Assembly: GCA_910589675.1 (NCBI GenBank)
Contig: CAJUTO010000006.1
Coordinates: 1-64,000 of the forward strand
DNA: 64,000 nucleotides
Source of the DNA: an uncultured Lactobacillus sp.
GTDB taxonomy: Bacteria > Bacillota > Bacilli > Lactobacillales > Lactobacillaceae
Direction: 5' to 3'
The notes below the pieces were generated by a model. It saw only the letters and a list, made by a program, of their open reading frames with translations. It was not told the origin of the DNA and did not search any database. The translations under genes and the position numbers were made by a program. Positions 18,431 through 26,575 of this stretch are shown one piece after another (position 1 is the stretch's first letter; every line of letters begins with the position of its first letter).

Positions 18431-18459
18431 AGTGTAACCCTAAATTAACATTTTGTCGA
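18431..18459 (-). promoter_or_regulatory. lepB promoter
   Basis: On the minus strand, TCGACA (18459-18454) and TACACT (18436-18431) are separated by 17 bases, a good sigma-A match before lepB. Confidence 0.6.
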
Positions 18460-18592
18460 TTAAACAAAAAAGATGAAAAATAATTTTAATTTATATAATT
18501 AAATACAAGATAAAGGTCTTGAAGGGGTCGAAAATTTTAATTTAGCTTATAATGAAAACAACAAGAACAATCATAAGAAGGGAGTAAAAAAG

Positions 18593-19012
18593 ATGCAGGA
18601 ATATTCAGCTGGTAGTATTGTTTATCGTATTAAAAATAATAAAATAGAATTTTTACTTGTCCAAAGTAGACTTAACCGAACTTGGGGCTTTCCGAAAGGG
18701 CATCTAGAAAAGGATGAAAATAATGTACAGGCTGCTCAAAGAGAAGTCTATGAAGAAGTGGGACTAAAACCAGATTATGATTTTGATTTTGAGGAAAGTA
18801 TTACTTATAAAATTGCCCGGGATCGATTAAAAACTGTAACATTGTTTTTGAGTAGATTTAACCCGGGTCAAAAAATAGAACTACAAAAAAGTGAAATTAG
18901 AGATTATAAATGGGCAACTTTAGCAGAAGCTAATTCCTGTTTAAATTATGAAGAATTGAAAGAATTATTGAAGAAGGCACAGGAATATATTGAAAATGAA
19001 ATATCCAGATAA
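18593..19012 (+). CDS. Nudix hydrolase, Ap4A-hydrolase-like
   Basis: This 139-residue enzyme hydrolyses a nucleoside diphosphate linked to another group. The Nudix box fits GX5EX7REUXEEXGU exactly, spanning GHLEKDE through REVYEEVGL at about residues 40-62. The start EYSAGSIVYR and the motif WGFPKGHLE resemble bis(5'-nucleosyl)-tetraphosphatases, but the substrate is an inference. An AAGGGAG site precedes the ATG. Its end overlaps the next gene, so the two form an operon, possibly in nucleotide and DNA housekeeping. Confidence 0.85.
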   Translation: MQEYSAGSIVYRIKNNKIEFLLVQSRLNRTWGFPKGHLEKDENNVQAAQREVYEEVGLKPDYDFDFEESITYKIARDRLKTVTLFLSRFNPGQKIELQKSEIRDYKWATLAEANSCLNYEELKELLKKAQEYIENEISR

Positions 19013-19634
19013 ACTCTTAGCTGAAGTTAAGGAAAGATCAAAGGGGATGAAATTGGAAGGAATTAATTTTGGTGCTGGTCCAGTTCATCCCAAGCTTATG
19101 ATTGTAGGAGAAGCGCCAGGAAGAGAAGAGATAGAGTCGCTAATCCCGTTTCACGGTGCGTCTGGAAAAGAATTAATGAAATCTTTAGCCTCAATCGGGC
19201 TTAAACGAGACGATGTATATATAACTAGTGCTGTCAGAAGCCGTCCTTATAGTATTAAGCACACATTTAGTAAAAAAGAAAATAAAGAAGTAATCAAATA
19301 TCCTAATCGAAAACCGACTAAAAAGGAAATTTTGGCACATGCACCATTTTTAGATTATGAAATTAAGTGTGTTAAACCTAAAATCATTGTAACAGTGGGT
19401 ACTACGGCTCTAACAAGATTGCTAGATGATAAATATGAAATTAGTAATGTGCATGGAAAAATTATTGAAAATACTCCAATTTTAGAATTAAATGATAAAA
19501 AAGATGGTTATATTTGGTCTAAAGAAAAGTATATCGTTGTACCGCAATACCATCCCGCAGCTGTTTTTTATAATAGAAAATTAGCCGAAGTAATTGCGCA
19601 AGACTGGTTAAATGTAAAACCGCTAATTAAATAG
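18996..19634 (+). CDS. Uracil-DNA glycosylase family protein lacking Fe-S cysteines
   Basis: The 212-residue protein belongs to the uracil-DNA glycosylase superfamily (COG1573 type). Motif 1 is KLMIVGEAPGREE followed by PFHGASGKELM near residues 35-60, and motif 2 is VPQYHPAAVFYN near residue 190. These match family-4-like enzymes that excise uracil from DNA. However, only one cysteine is present, so the 4Fe-4S cluster of family 4 cannot form. The ATG at 18996 or the TTG at 18990 could be the start; both overlap the Nudix gene. Function is likely but not proven. Confidence 0.75.
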   Translation: MKYPDKLLAEVKERSKGMKLEGINFGAGPVHPKLMIVGEAPGREEIESLIPFHGASGKELMKSLASIGLKRDDVYITSAVRSRPYSIKHTFSKKENKEVIKYPNRKPTKKEILAHAPFLDYEIKCVKPKIIVTVGTTALTRLLDDKYEISNVHGKIIENTPILELNDKKDGYIWSKEKYIVVPQYHPAAVFYNRKLAEVIAQDWLNVKPLIK

Positions 19635-19635
19635 C

Positions 19636-19672
19636 AAAAAAATGGTAGGAATGACATTTCCTACCATTTTTT
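19636..19672. terminator. Bidirectional terminator between udg-like gene and lexA
   Basis: AATGGTAGGAA (19641-19651) and TTCCTACCATT (19658-19668) form a perfect 11-bp stem. A runs precede it and T runs follow, so it can serve both convergent genes. Confidence 0.93.
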
Positions 19673-20294
19673 AATCAATATTATTACGATATAGACCTAC
19701 AACTTTACCTAAAATTTGAACCACAGGTAAAATAATTGGATCCATTGTATCGTTTTCTGGCTGCAGACGATAATAGCCATCTTCTTTGAAAAATCTTTTA
19801 ACAGTTGCTTCGTTATCTTCAGTCATAGCGACAACAATCTCACCATTATTAGCACTAGATTGTTTACGAACAATGACATGATCACCATTTAAAATTCCAG
19901 CATTAATCATTGATTCGCCATGCACACGTAACATGAAAAGCTCGCCAGCATCATTTTCGAGATCAGGAGGAAGAGGAAAATACTCATCGATGTCCTGAAC
20001 AGCTAAGATAGGTTGACCAGCAGTAACTACGCCAACAACAGGAATATCTTTAGGTTTAATTCCCAGAGCTTCTCGACCTTTTTCAGTTACTTCGATTGCT
20101 CTTGGTTTAGTGGCATCTTTTAAAATATAGCCTTTCTTTTCTAGGCGTGCTAGGTGACCGTGAACGGTTGAAGTAGAAGAAAGATCCACTGCGCTACAGA
20201 TTTCTCGCACTGTAGGAGGAAAAGCTCGTTCTTCAACAGTATCGTAAATAAAACGTAAAATTTCTAATTGTTTATTTGCATGTGGTTCAGTCAT
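19671..20294 (-). CDS. lexA: LexA repressor
   Basis: LexA represses SOS genes and cleaves itself when RecA is activated. The winged-helix domain occupies residues 1-70, with [20 protein letters not shown] as recognition region. The cleavage site is A92-G93 (VVTAGQP), and the Ser-Lys dyad is S128 (GESM) and K166 (ATVKRF). Its 207 residues are typical. It is divergent from ynzC, and a LexA-box-like palindrome overlaps its own promoter, which suggests autoregulation. Confidence 0.96.
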   Translation of the reverse strand: MTEPHANKQLEILRFIYDTVEERAFPPTVREICSAVDLSSTSTVHGHLARLEKKGYILKDATKPRAIEVTEKGREALGIKPKDIPVVGVVTAGQPILAVQDIDEYFPLPPDLENDAGELFMLRVHGESMINAGILNGDHVIVRKQSSANNGEIVVAMTEDNEATVKRFFKEDGYYRLQPENDTMDPIILPVVQILGKVVGLYRNNID

Positions 20295-20324
20295 AATTTT
20301 TTCTCCATTTACTTACTTATTAGT

Positions 20325-20353
20325 ATTCTAACAAAAAAATATTATCTCGGCAA
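20325..20353 (-). promoter_or_regulatory. lexA promoter
   Basis: On the minus strand TTGCCG (20353-20348) and TAGAAT (20330-20325) have a 17-base spacer. The -35 overlaps the LexA-box candidate. Confidence 0.65.
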
Positions 20354-20364
20354 ACAGGCGTTCT
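20351..20364. promoter_or_regulatory. LexA operator candidate (SOS box)
   Basis: CAAACAGGCGTTCT differs at two outer positions from the Gram-positive consensus CGAACNNNNGTTCG. It sits between divergent lexA and ynzC, overlapping the lexA -35 and just upstream of the ynzC promoter. This is where Bacillus carries LexA boxes for the lexA / yneA-yneB-ynzC pair. Confidence 0.65.
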
Positions 20365-20386
20365 TAGTAGTTGAGTCTTTTTTTAT

Positions 20387-20395
20387 TGGTATAAT
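20387..20395 (+). promoter_or_regulatory. ynzC extended -10 promoter
   Basis: TGGTATAAT is a perfect extended -10. No good -35 is seen, as is usual for this type. Confidence 0.6.
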
Positions 20396-20431
20396 TAAGG
20401 TAAACTAACATTGTTTAGTGAGGTGTTTATT

Positions 20432-20680
20432 ATGGACAAAAAAGAAGAAGAAAATTTAATTAAACGAATCAATGAATTAACTAAAATTAGTAGAGAACGT
20501 GAATTAACTCCTGATGAGTTAGAGGAACGTAAAAAATTAAGATCTGCTTTTCTAGAAAACTTCCGTGCTGGATTTAGACAACAATTAGAGGATACTGTAG
20601 TCATTGACAAAGATGGTAAAGAAGTAACCTCAGAAAAAGCTAAAGAGGCACAACGTCGTAAAGGATTAAGAAAAGATTAA
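20432..20680 (+). CDS. ynzC: DUF896 protein YnzC
   Basis: This 82-residue, highly charged helical protein belongs to the UPF0291/YnzC family. The pattern INELTKISRERELTPDELEE near residues 11-30 is characteristic. In Bacillus ynzC lies in the SOS operon yneA-yneB-ynzC divergent from lexA. Here yneA and yneB are absent and ynzC alone faces lexA. The ATG at 20432 has a GTGAGGTG site and is preferred over a frame extension to 20411. Its molecular function is not established. Confidence 0.9.
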   Translation: MDKKEEENLIKRINELTKISRERELTPDELEERKKLRSAFLENFRAGFRQQLEDTVVIDKDGKEVTSEKAKEAQRRKGLRKD

Positions 20681-20688
20681 TATTTTAC

Positions 20689-20717
20689 TTTAAAAAATAC
20701 TATTTTTTTGGTATGCT
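20689..20717 (+). promoter_or_regulatory. Candidate yneF promoter
   Basis: TGGTATGCT (20709-20717) is an extended -10, with TTTAAA near 20689-20694 as a weak -35. Confidence 0.4.
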
Positions 20718-20752
20718 GAAAAAGTACATTAATTTTTGGAGGTTTTTGGGAA

Positions 20753-20974
20753 ATGAATTTAGGTTTAGCAATTTTTCTTATTATTATCGCATTATTAATC
20801 GGTCTTGTTGGCGGATTTTATGGTGCTCGCGCATACATGAAGAAGTATTTCCAAGACAATCCTCCTATTAGTGAAGATATGATTGCAGCTATGATGGCGC
20901 AAATGGGACAAAAACCATCTGCTAAGAAGCTTAATCAAGTTATGAATATGATGAAGCATCAACAAAAAAAATAG
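20753..20974 (+). CDS. yneF: UPF0154 membrane protein YneF
   Basis: This 73-residue protein has one N-terminal membrane helix (about residues 3-25, ending GGFYGARAYMKKYF) and a short cytoplasmic tail with the family motif NPPISEDMIAAMMAQMGQKPS. Function is unknown. In Bacillus yneF lies a few genes from lexA and ynzC, so the neighbourhood is conserved. A GGAGG site at 20738-20742 precedes the ATG, and a terminator follows. Confidence 0.9.
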   Translation: MNLGLAIFLIIIALLIGLVGGFYGARAYMKKYFQDNPPISEDMIAAMMAQMGQKPSAKKLNQVMNMMKHQQKK

Positions 20975-21001
20975 TAGCTGCCTTTACTAATATTTGGTAA
21001 T

Positions 21002-21032
21002 AGACAGAGGATCGTATTCCTCTGTCTTTTTG
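21002..21032 (+). terminator. Terminator after yneF
   Basis: AGACAGAGGA (21002-21011) and TCCTCTGTCT (21018-21027) form a perfect 10-bp stem followed by T5. The exporter operon begins 19 bases later with no clear promoter between, so some read-through is likely. Confidence 0.9.
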
Positions 21033-21050
21033 TATATGGTGGGGTGAAAA

Positions 21051-22817
21051 ATGAATATTTTTAGCAAATTAGGATGGTTTTTTAAGCAAGAGAAGAAAAG
21101 ATATATTATTGGTATTAGTTTTTTAGCTTTAACTTCAATTGCCAATTTAGTCCCACCTAGAATTTTGGGACTGATGGCTGACCAGCTAGATAAAGGGTCA
21201 ATTAGCTGGGGTGAGTATAGTGCCTTAATTTTAGCTGTCATTGCTGCAGCTATAGTCTTATATTTATTGCGCTACTTTTGGCGTAAGCAAATTTGGGGTG
21301 GAGCAGCAGAGTTAGAAAGACAAATGCGATCCCGCTTATTCAAGCATTTTATGATAATGGATAAAACTTTTTATCAAAGGCACCGCACCGGGGATTTAAT
21401 GGCACATGCGACTAATGATATCAATTCCATTCAAAATGTAGCTGGAGATGGAGTTTTGACTTTAGTTGACTCTTTGGTTACTGGTGGAACTACAATGATT
21501 GCAATGATTATTTTTACCGATTTTAGGTTAACTATTATTGCCCTTTTACCACTTCCTTTTCTTGCTTTAGGTGCTTGGAAGTTAGGAGATAAGCTTCATT
21601 ATAGTTTTGACAAATCACAAGCTGCATTTTCACGTTTAAATAATAAAACTCAAGAATCAGTTTCCGGAATTAAAGTATTAAAAGCCTTTGGTGAAAGTGA
21701 GCAGGATTCAGCTGCCTTTAATAAGATGGTAGATGATACCATTCAAATCAATAAGAAAGTTTTTAAATGGGATTCAATGTTTGATCCATTAGGGACATTA
21801 ATTATTGGAGCAACTTATGTAATTACGATTATCTATGGTGGGTTACTGGTATCAAATCATACTTTATCAGTTGGTCAATTGGTTTCCTTTATTGCTTATA
21901 TTTCTAATATGGTATGGCCGATGTTTGCAATTGGTTATTTATTTAATATTTTAGAGCGTGGATCAGCCTCCTATGATCGTGTTGAACGTCTATTATATGA
22001 GAAACCTCAAATTACTGATGAAAACGCTGATCAGAGCTTAACAGCTCGAGATATTCAAGGTGATTTAAAATATGAAATTAAATCCTTTGCCTATCCTGAT
22101 GAAAAAGAAATACCAGTTTTGCAAAATATTAATTTTACATTAAAACCAGGACAAACATTAGGTTTAGTGGGAAAAGTTGGATCCGGAAAGACCACTATTA
22201 TTGAGCTTTTATTAAGAGAGTTTGATCAATACCAAGGAAGAATAAGCTTAGGTGGTCATGATATTAGAAATACTCCTTTAAAATTACTTTTAAGTGAAAT
22301 TTCGTATGTTCCACAAAATAATTTCTTGTTTTCTACCTCCATTGAAAAAAATATTGCTTTTTCTGATGAAAATGTGGAGAAGGATAAAATTGAATCTGCA
22401 GCTCAAAAGAGTGATTTACACGATGACATTTTGCAAATGCCAAATGGGTATAAAACATTGGTAGGTGAGAATGGAGTATCTTTGTCTGGGGGACAAAAAC
22501 AAAGATTGTCAATTGCACGAGCCTTGTTAAAAGAAAGTCCTATTTTGATATTAGATGACGCTCTTTCAGCGGTGGATGCAAAGACAGAGACCTCTATTTT
22601 GGATTCACTTAAATCGGAAAGAAAAGGAAAAAAGACCTTGATTGCGGCCCATCGTTTGACTTCCGTAATGGATGCAGATCTCATCTTAGTTCTAAAAGAG
22701 GGGAAGATTGTTGAAAGAGGAAAACATGCTGACCTTTTAGCTCAAAATGGTTGGTATGCTGAAATGTGGCGTAAACAAGAACTACAAGCAAAGGTGGGTG
22801 AAGTAGATGGACAATAA
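21051..22817 (+). CDS. Heterodimeric ABC exporter, subunit 1 (degenerate ATP site)
   Basis: This 588-residue protein has a six-helix exporter domain (about residues 15-305) and an ATPase domain. It shows Walker A GKVGSGKTT, signature LSGGQKQR and H-loop AAHRLTS. Walker B is LILDDALSAVD, with aspartate where the catalytic glutamate should be. That pattern marks the non-canonical half of LmrCD/BmrCD-type multidrug or lipid exporters. The substrate cannot be told. Its end overlaps subunit 2 by 11 bases, consistent with equal synthesis. Confidence 0.9.
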   Translation: MNIFSKLGWFFKQEKKRYIIGISFLALTSIANLVPPRILGLMADQLDKGSISWGEYSALILAVIAAAIVLYLLRYFWRKQIWGGAAELERQMRSRLFKHFMIMDKTFYQRHRTGDLMAHATNDINSIQNVAGDGVLTLVDSLVTGGTTMIAMIIFTDFRLTIIALLPLPFLALGAWKLGDKLHYSFDKSQAAFSRLNNKTQESVSGIKVLKAFGESEQDSAAFNKMVDDTIQINKKVFKWDSMFDPLGTLIIGATYVITIIYGGLLVSNHTLSVGQLVSFIAYISNMVWPMFAIGYLFNILERGSASYDRVERLLYEKPQITDENADQSLTARDIQGDLKYEIKSFAYPDEKEIPVLQNINFTLKPGQTLGLVGKVGSGKTTIIELLLREFDQYQGRISLGGHDIRNTPLKLLLSEISYVPQNNFLFSTSIEKNIAFSDENVEKDKIESAAQKSDLHDDILQMPNGYKTLVGENGVSLSGGQKQRLSIARALLKESPILILDDALSAVDAKTETSILDSLKSERKGKKTLIAAHRLTSVMDADLILVLKEGKIVERGKHADLLAQNGWYAEMWRKQELQAKVGEVDGQ

Positions 22818-24600
22818 TGAAGAAAGCAAATCAGTTTGGTCTAAGGCCATCCCATTTAAAGAACAAGTTCAAATATTTAAAAGAGTTTTAAAGTACGTAA
22901 AGCCTTTTAAAGTGGAAATGGGAATTGCAATTTTTGGAGCTTTCTTAGTAAGTGTAATTAATATGCTTTTACCAAGGGGACTACAGTTTTTCTTAGATAA
23001 TTATTTGATCAAACAAAAAGCAACGGTACAGATTATAGTTTGGGCTGGACTATTATATGGACTTGGAACAATTATTAAGGCAATTCTTCAATTTGTATAT
23101 CAATATTTATATGCACTTGGCGCTGAAAAAACACTTGAAAGTGTAAGAAAAGATTTATATCGAAAACTTCATAGTTTAGGGATGCGCTATTTTGACCAGA
23201 CCCCAGCAGGTTCAATTGTATCAAGAGTCACTAATGATACGATGACTCTAAGCGACTTTTTAGGAGTACTTTGTCAAGTAGTCATTGGAGTATTTTCTTT
23301 AGTAACTGCTTTTATAGCAATGTATGTAACCAATAAATTTGCGGCGTTAATTGTCTTGCTGTTTTTACCAATTTTAGGTTTTATTTTCTGGATTTATACA
23401 CAAAAGAGTTCTAGATTGTATCGTGCTTTTAGGGAACGGCTTAGTCGAATTAATACTAACTTAAATGAATCTATTGAAGGAGTTTCTCTAATTCAGCAAT
23501 TTAAGCAGGAAAAAAGAATGACAAACCATTTTGAAAATGAGAATGGTACTTTAATGAGAACACGTTTTAACTTGATCCGAGTTAACTCGCTTTTGCTCTC
23601 GCCAATGACTAGTTTGCTTTATTCATTGGCTCTTGCATTAGTGTTAATGTATTTTGGTTTTCCATTGCAAGAGACTTTTGTTCCTGCCGGAATTGTATAT
23701 GCTTTTTCTCAATATGTACAACAATTTTTTAATCCTATTTCTACTATGATGGATCGAATGACTTCTTTTCAGGATGGGATTGTGGCAGGTAAACGTATTT
23801 TTAGAATTATGGATGAAAAAGAATACGAACCGCGACAAGAAAATGATGAAAGAGCAGTTATTTCAAAAGGAAAGATTGAATTTAAAAATGTCAGCTTTTC
23901 TTATGATGGAAAGAATGAAATCTTACATGATGTATCTTTTGTAGTTAATCCGGGTGAAACTTTAGGAATTGTTGGTCATACTGGATCAGGAAAGAGTTCA
24001 ATTATCAATGTAATGATGAGATTTTATGAATTTGGTAGTGGGGAAGTACTTATTGATGGCATTGATATTAGAAAGTTTCCAAAGAAAGAATTACGTAAAA
24101 AACTAGGATTAGTTTTACAAGAACCCTTTATGTTCTATGGGGACATTTCTTCAAATATTCGCTTGTATAATGACAAAATTACAGATCAACAAATTAAAGA
24201 TGCTGCTAAAACCGTACAAGCAGATTCATTTATTGAAAAGATGCCTGGTAAATATCATGCAAAAGTGATTGAAGGTGGATCAGAACTTAGTCAAGGACAA
24301 CGACAATTAATTTCATTTGCACGAACCTTAGTAACTGATCCTAAAATTTTAGTTCTAGATGAAGCAACGGCTAATGTCGATACAGAAACCGAAAATTTAA
24401 TTCAAGAGGGATTAAAGAAGCTTCGTCAAGGAAGAACGACTTTGGCAATTGCGCACCGTCTTTCAACAATTGCAGATGCGGACCAGATTATTGTTTTGGA
24501 TAAAGGAAGAATTGTTGAACGTGGTACACATGAGGAACTATTGAAGAAGAAAGGGTATTACTACAATCTTTATAAGCTTCAACAAAATAGCGATAAATAA
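22807..24600 (+). CDS. Heterodimeric ABC exporter, subunit 2 (catalytic)
   Basis: This 597-residue partner has six membrane helices and an ATPase domain with Walker A GHTGSGKSS, Walker B LVLDEATANVD with the catalytic glutamate, and H-loop IAHRLST. Its signature is LSQGQRQ instead of LSGGQ. In a heterodimer the deviant signature pairs with the deviant Walker B of subunit 1, forming one inactive and one active ATP site. LmrD and BmrD are the closest known models. A strong terminator follows. Confidence 0.9.
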   Translation: MDNNEESKSVWSKAIPFKEQVQIFKRVLKYVKPFKVEMGIAIFGAFLVSVINMLLPRGLQFFLDNYLIKQKATVQIIVWAGLLYGLGTIIKAILQFVYQYLYALGAEKTLESVRKDLYRKLHSLGMRYFDQTPAGSIVSRVTNDTMTLSDFLGVLCQVVIGVFSLVTAFIAMYVTNKFAALIVLLFLPILGFIFWIYTQKSSRLYRAFRERLSRINTNLNESIEGVSLIQQFKQEKRMTNHFENENGTLMRTRFNLIRVNSLLLSPMTSLLYSLALALVLMYFGFPLQETFVPAGIVYAFSQYVQQFFNPISTMMDRMTSFQDGIVAGKRIFRIMDEKEYEPRQENDERAVISKGKIEFKNVSFSYDGKNEILHDVSFVVNPGETLGIVGHTGSGKSSIINVMMRFYEFGSGEVLIDGIDIRKFPKKELRKKLGLVLQEPFMFYGDISSNIRLYNDKITDQQIKDAAKTVQADSFIEKMPGKYHAKVIEGGSELSQGQRQLISFARTLVTDPKILVLDEATANVDTETENLIQEGLKKLRQGRTTLAIAHRLSTIADADQIIVLDKGRIVERGTHEELLKKKGYYYNLYKLQQNSDK

Positions 24601-24630
24601 AAAGCTCGGTCGTTTAAGACCGAGCTTTTA
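24598..24630. terminator. Bidirectional terminator between exporter and cfa
   Basis: GCTCGGTC (24604-24611) and GACCGAGC (24618-24625) form an 8-bp GC-rich stem, flanked by AAA and TTT. It can end the exporter operon on the plus strand and cfa on the minus strand. Confidence 0.9.
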
Positions 24631-24643
24631 TTTGAATTATATT

Positions 24644-25825
24644 TTATTTATCATTCAGCATGTATTGACGAGTCATTGGTAAGGTTTTACCAGATGGGCC
24701 CTTTGTTAATAGGTATTGAATAACATCAATGTTTCCTGATTCAAAGGAAGCTGCACAAGCTTGAAGATACATATCCCACATTCTTACAAAGCGTTCGCCC
24801 ATCATTCCTTCAACTTCCGACCGATGGTCATTAAAGTTTTTATCCCAAATTTCAAGAGTTCTTTGATAGTGGCGGCGAAGCATTTCCATGTCAGCAATTT
24901 GTAAGTTAGCTTCTTCAATTCTTGAGACAATTTCTACTAGGCCAGGGATGTAGCCACCTGGGAAGATATATTTGTTAATCCAAGCATTGGTAGCCCCGCC
25001 TTGTTGACGAGTAATACCATGAATTAAAGCAACACCGTGTGGCTTTAGGTATTTAGCAACGTCTTTGAAGTATTCTCCTAGGTTTTCTGAACCAACGTGC
25101 TCAAACATACCTACAGAAGTAACATAATCAAAATCACGATTACCTAATTCACGGTAATCTTCAAGTAAAACTTCGGCTTGATTTTCAAGACCCATGTCCT
25201 TGATTTTTTGGTTGACTAAATCAAATTGTTCTTGGCTTAAAGTGACTCCGGTAACTTTAAGTCCATATTCTTTAGCTGCAGTTAGCATTAAGGTTCCCCA
25301 CCCACACCCAATATCTAATAAAGTCTTACCTGGTTTAGGATCTAATTTTTGAAGAATATGATGAACTTTAGCAATTTGAGCAGCTTCAAGATCATCTTTA
25401 TTACCATTAGTGAAGTAAGCACATGAGTAAGTCATAGTTGGATCAAGCCATAGTTTATAAAAATCGTTACCGATATCATAGTGACTTTGAACATCTTCTT
25501 GACTTTGCTTCTCAGTATGCTTTTGCTTAGGTAAAAATTTTCTAAATTTTGAAGCACGCATAAATGATTCACTACTTTCATATGCTGCTTCAATTAATTT
25601 TTGGATACTACCCTTAATTTCAAGGTCCTTATCCATATAAGCTTCACCTAAAGCTAAAGAGGCGTTACTTGTTATTTCTTTAAAAGGAATCTTTTTGTTA
25701 AAAATAACCTCCACTTCCGGTGTGCCATTTCCATAAATTTCTGATTTTCCATCCCAGTACGTAACTTTTACAGGGACATTAAATGAATGACTAAGCATCA
25801 TTTTATACAAAGGTTTTTCTAACAT
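24644..25825 (-). CDS. cfa: Cyclopropane-fatty-acid-phospholipid synthase
   Basis: This 393-residue enzyme uses S-adenosylmethionine to add a methylene bridge to unsaturated acyl chains of membrane lipids, giving acid and stress tolerance. The cofactor motif [11 protein letters not shown] is near residues 170-180. The substrate-facing motif [26 protein letters not shown] (seen as [15 protein letters not shown] and TYSCAYF) and [10 protein letters not shown] are characteristic. A GGAGAAT site precedes the ATG. It lies downstream of plsC on the same strand, 67 bases away. Confidence 0.95.
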   Translation of the reverse strand: MLEKPLYKMMLSHSFNVPVKVTYWDGKSEIYGNGTPEVEVIFNKKIPFKEITSNASLALGEAYMDKDLEIKGSIQKLIEAAYESSESFMRASKFRKFLPKQKHTEKQSQEDVQSHYDIGNDFYKLWLDPTMTYSCAYFTNGNKDDLEAAQIAKVHHILQKLDPKPGKTLLDIGCGWGTLMLTAAKEYGLKVTGVTLSQEQFDLVNQKIKDMGLENQAEVLLEDYRELGNRDFDYVTSVGMFEHVGSENLGEYFKDVAKYLKPHGVALIHGITRQQGGATNAWINKYIFPGGYIPGLVEIVSRIEEANLQIADMEMLRRHYQRTLEIWDKNFNDHRSEVEGMMGERFVRMWDMYLQACAASFESGNIDVIQYLLTKGPSGKTLPMTRQYMLNDK

Positions 25826-25892
25826 TATCGATTCTCCTTTTCTACACTAGACTATGTCATTTTAACACTAAAAATCTTGAATAATAAAAAAA

Positions 25893-26507
25893 TTATTTTG
25901 CGATATAGTGAAAGTCAGGATTTTGTTCTTTATCTAGCTTGTCCCAAGCTTCTTCCAATTGCTGGTATAGAGCAGGTGTAGTTTCTTTATTAATCTTTTC
26001 GCGGCGTGGAATATAGATTGGATCACCAAAACAAATGTCTAAGGATTTTCTTTTTAGGAAGCCTTTAAAGGTCAACGGTCCTTGATAAACAACTGGCACT
26101 AAAGGCTTATTAGCCATTTTGGCAATAACAAATGCGCCACTTTTAAGTTCTTCAGAATGACGAGTTCCGGAAGGAAAAATAATCAACGATAGATCACCTT
26201 TGCGTAATCCTTTAACAGGAATTTTAATTGCAGAAGGACCAGGATTATCGCGATCTACTGAAAAAGCATGTGCATGCACTAAAATAAATCTCAAAATAGG
26301 ATTTTTAAAAAGTTCTTTTTTTGCCATAAACATAAATTCCATTGGACTTGCAGCCAAGGCAAAAAGAATTGGTTCCCACCAAGTTCGATGAGGGGCTACT
26401 AAAATATAGTTACCTTTTGGTATACGGTCTTTATGATGAACATGTAAATGTCCATTAAGTACCCAGACAATAAATCGGGCGATTGGGCGAATAATTTTAT
26501 AAAACAT
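25893..26507 (-). CDS. plsC: 1-acyl-glycerol-3-phosphate acyltransferase (PlsC family)
   Basis: This 204-residue protein of the PlsC family should acylate lysophosphatidic acid at the membrane. The catalytic block reads APHRTWWEP, which is HX4E where HX4D is usual, and the substrate block reads FPSGTRH instead of FPEGTRS. An N-terminal hydrophobic segment of about 15 residues could anchor it. The start at 26507 follows a GGAGGAAAG site; a 12-codon extension is rejected. It precedes cfa on the minus strand, which suggests a lipid-modifying unit. Confidence 0.85.
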   Translation of the reverse strand: MFYKIIRPIARFIVWVLNGHLHVHHKDRIPKGNYILVAPHRTWWEPILFALAASPMEFMFMAKKELFKNPILRFILVHAHAFSVDRDNPGPSAIKIPVKGLRKGDLSLIIFPSGTRHSEELKSGAFVIAKMANKPLVPVVYQGPLTFKGFLKRKSLDICFGDPIYIPRREKINKETTPALYQQLEEAWDKLDKEQNPDFHYIAK

Positions 26508-26575
26508 AATCTTTCCTCCAATTTTATCTATAGTATTATACAATACAGCAAAGAATTTTTAGAAGGGTATAGAAA

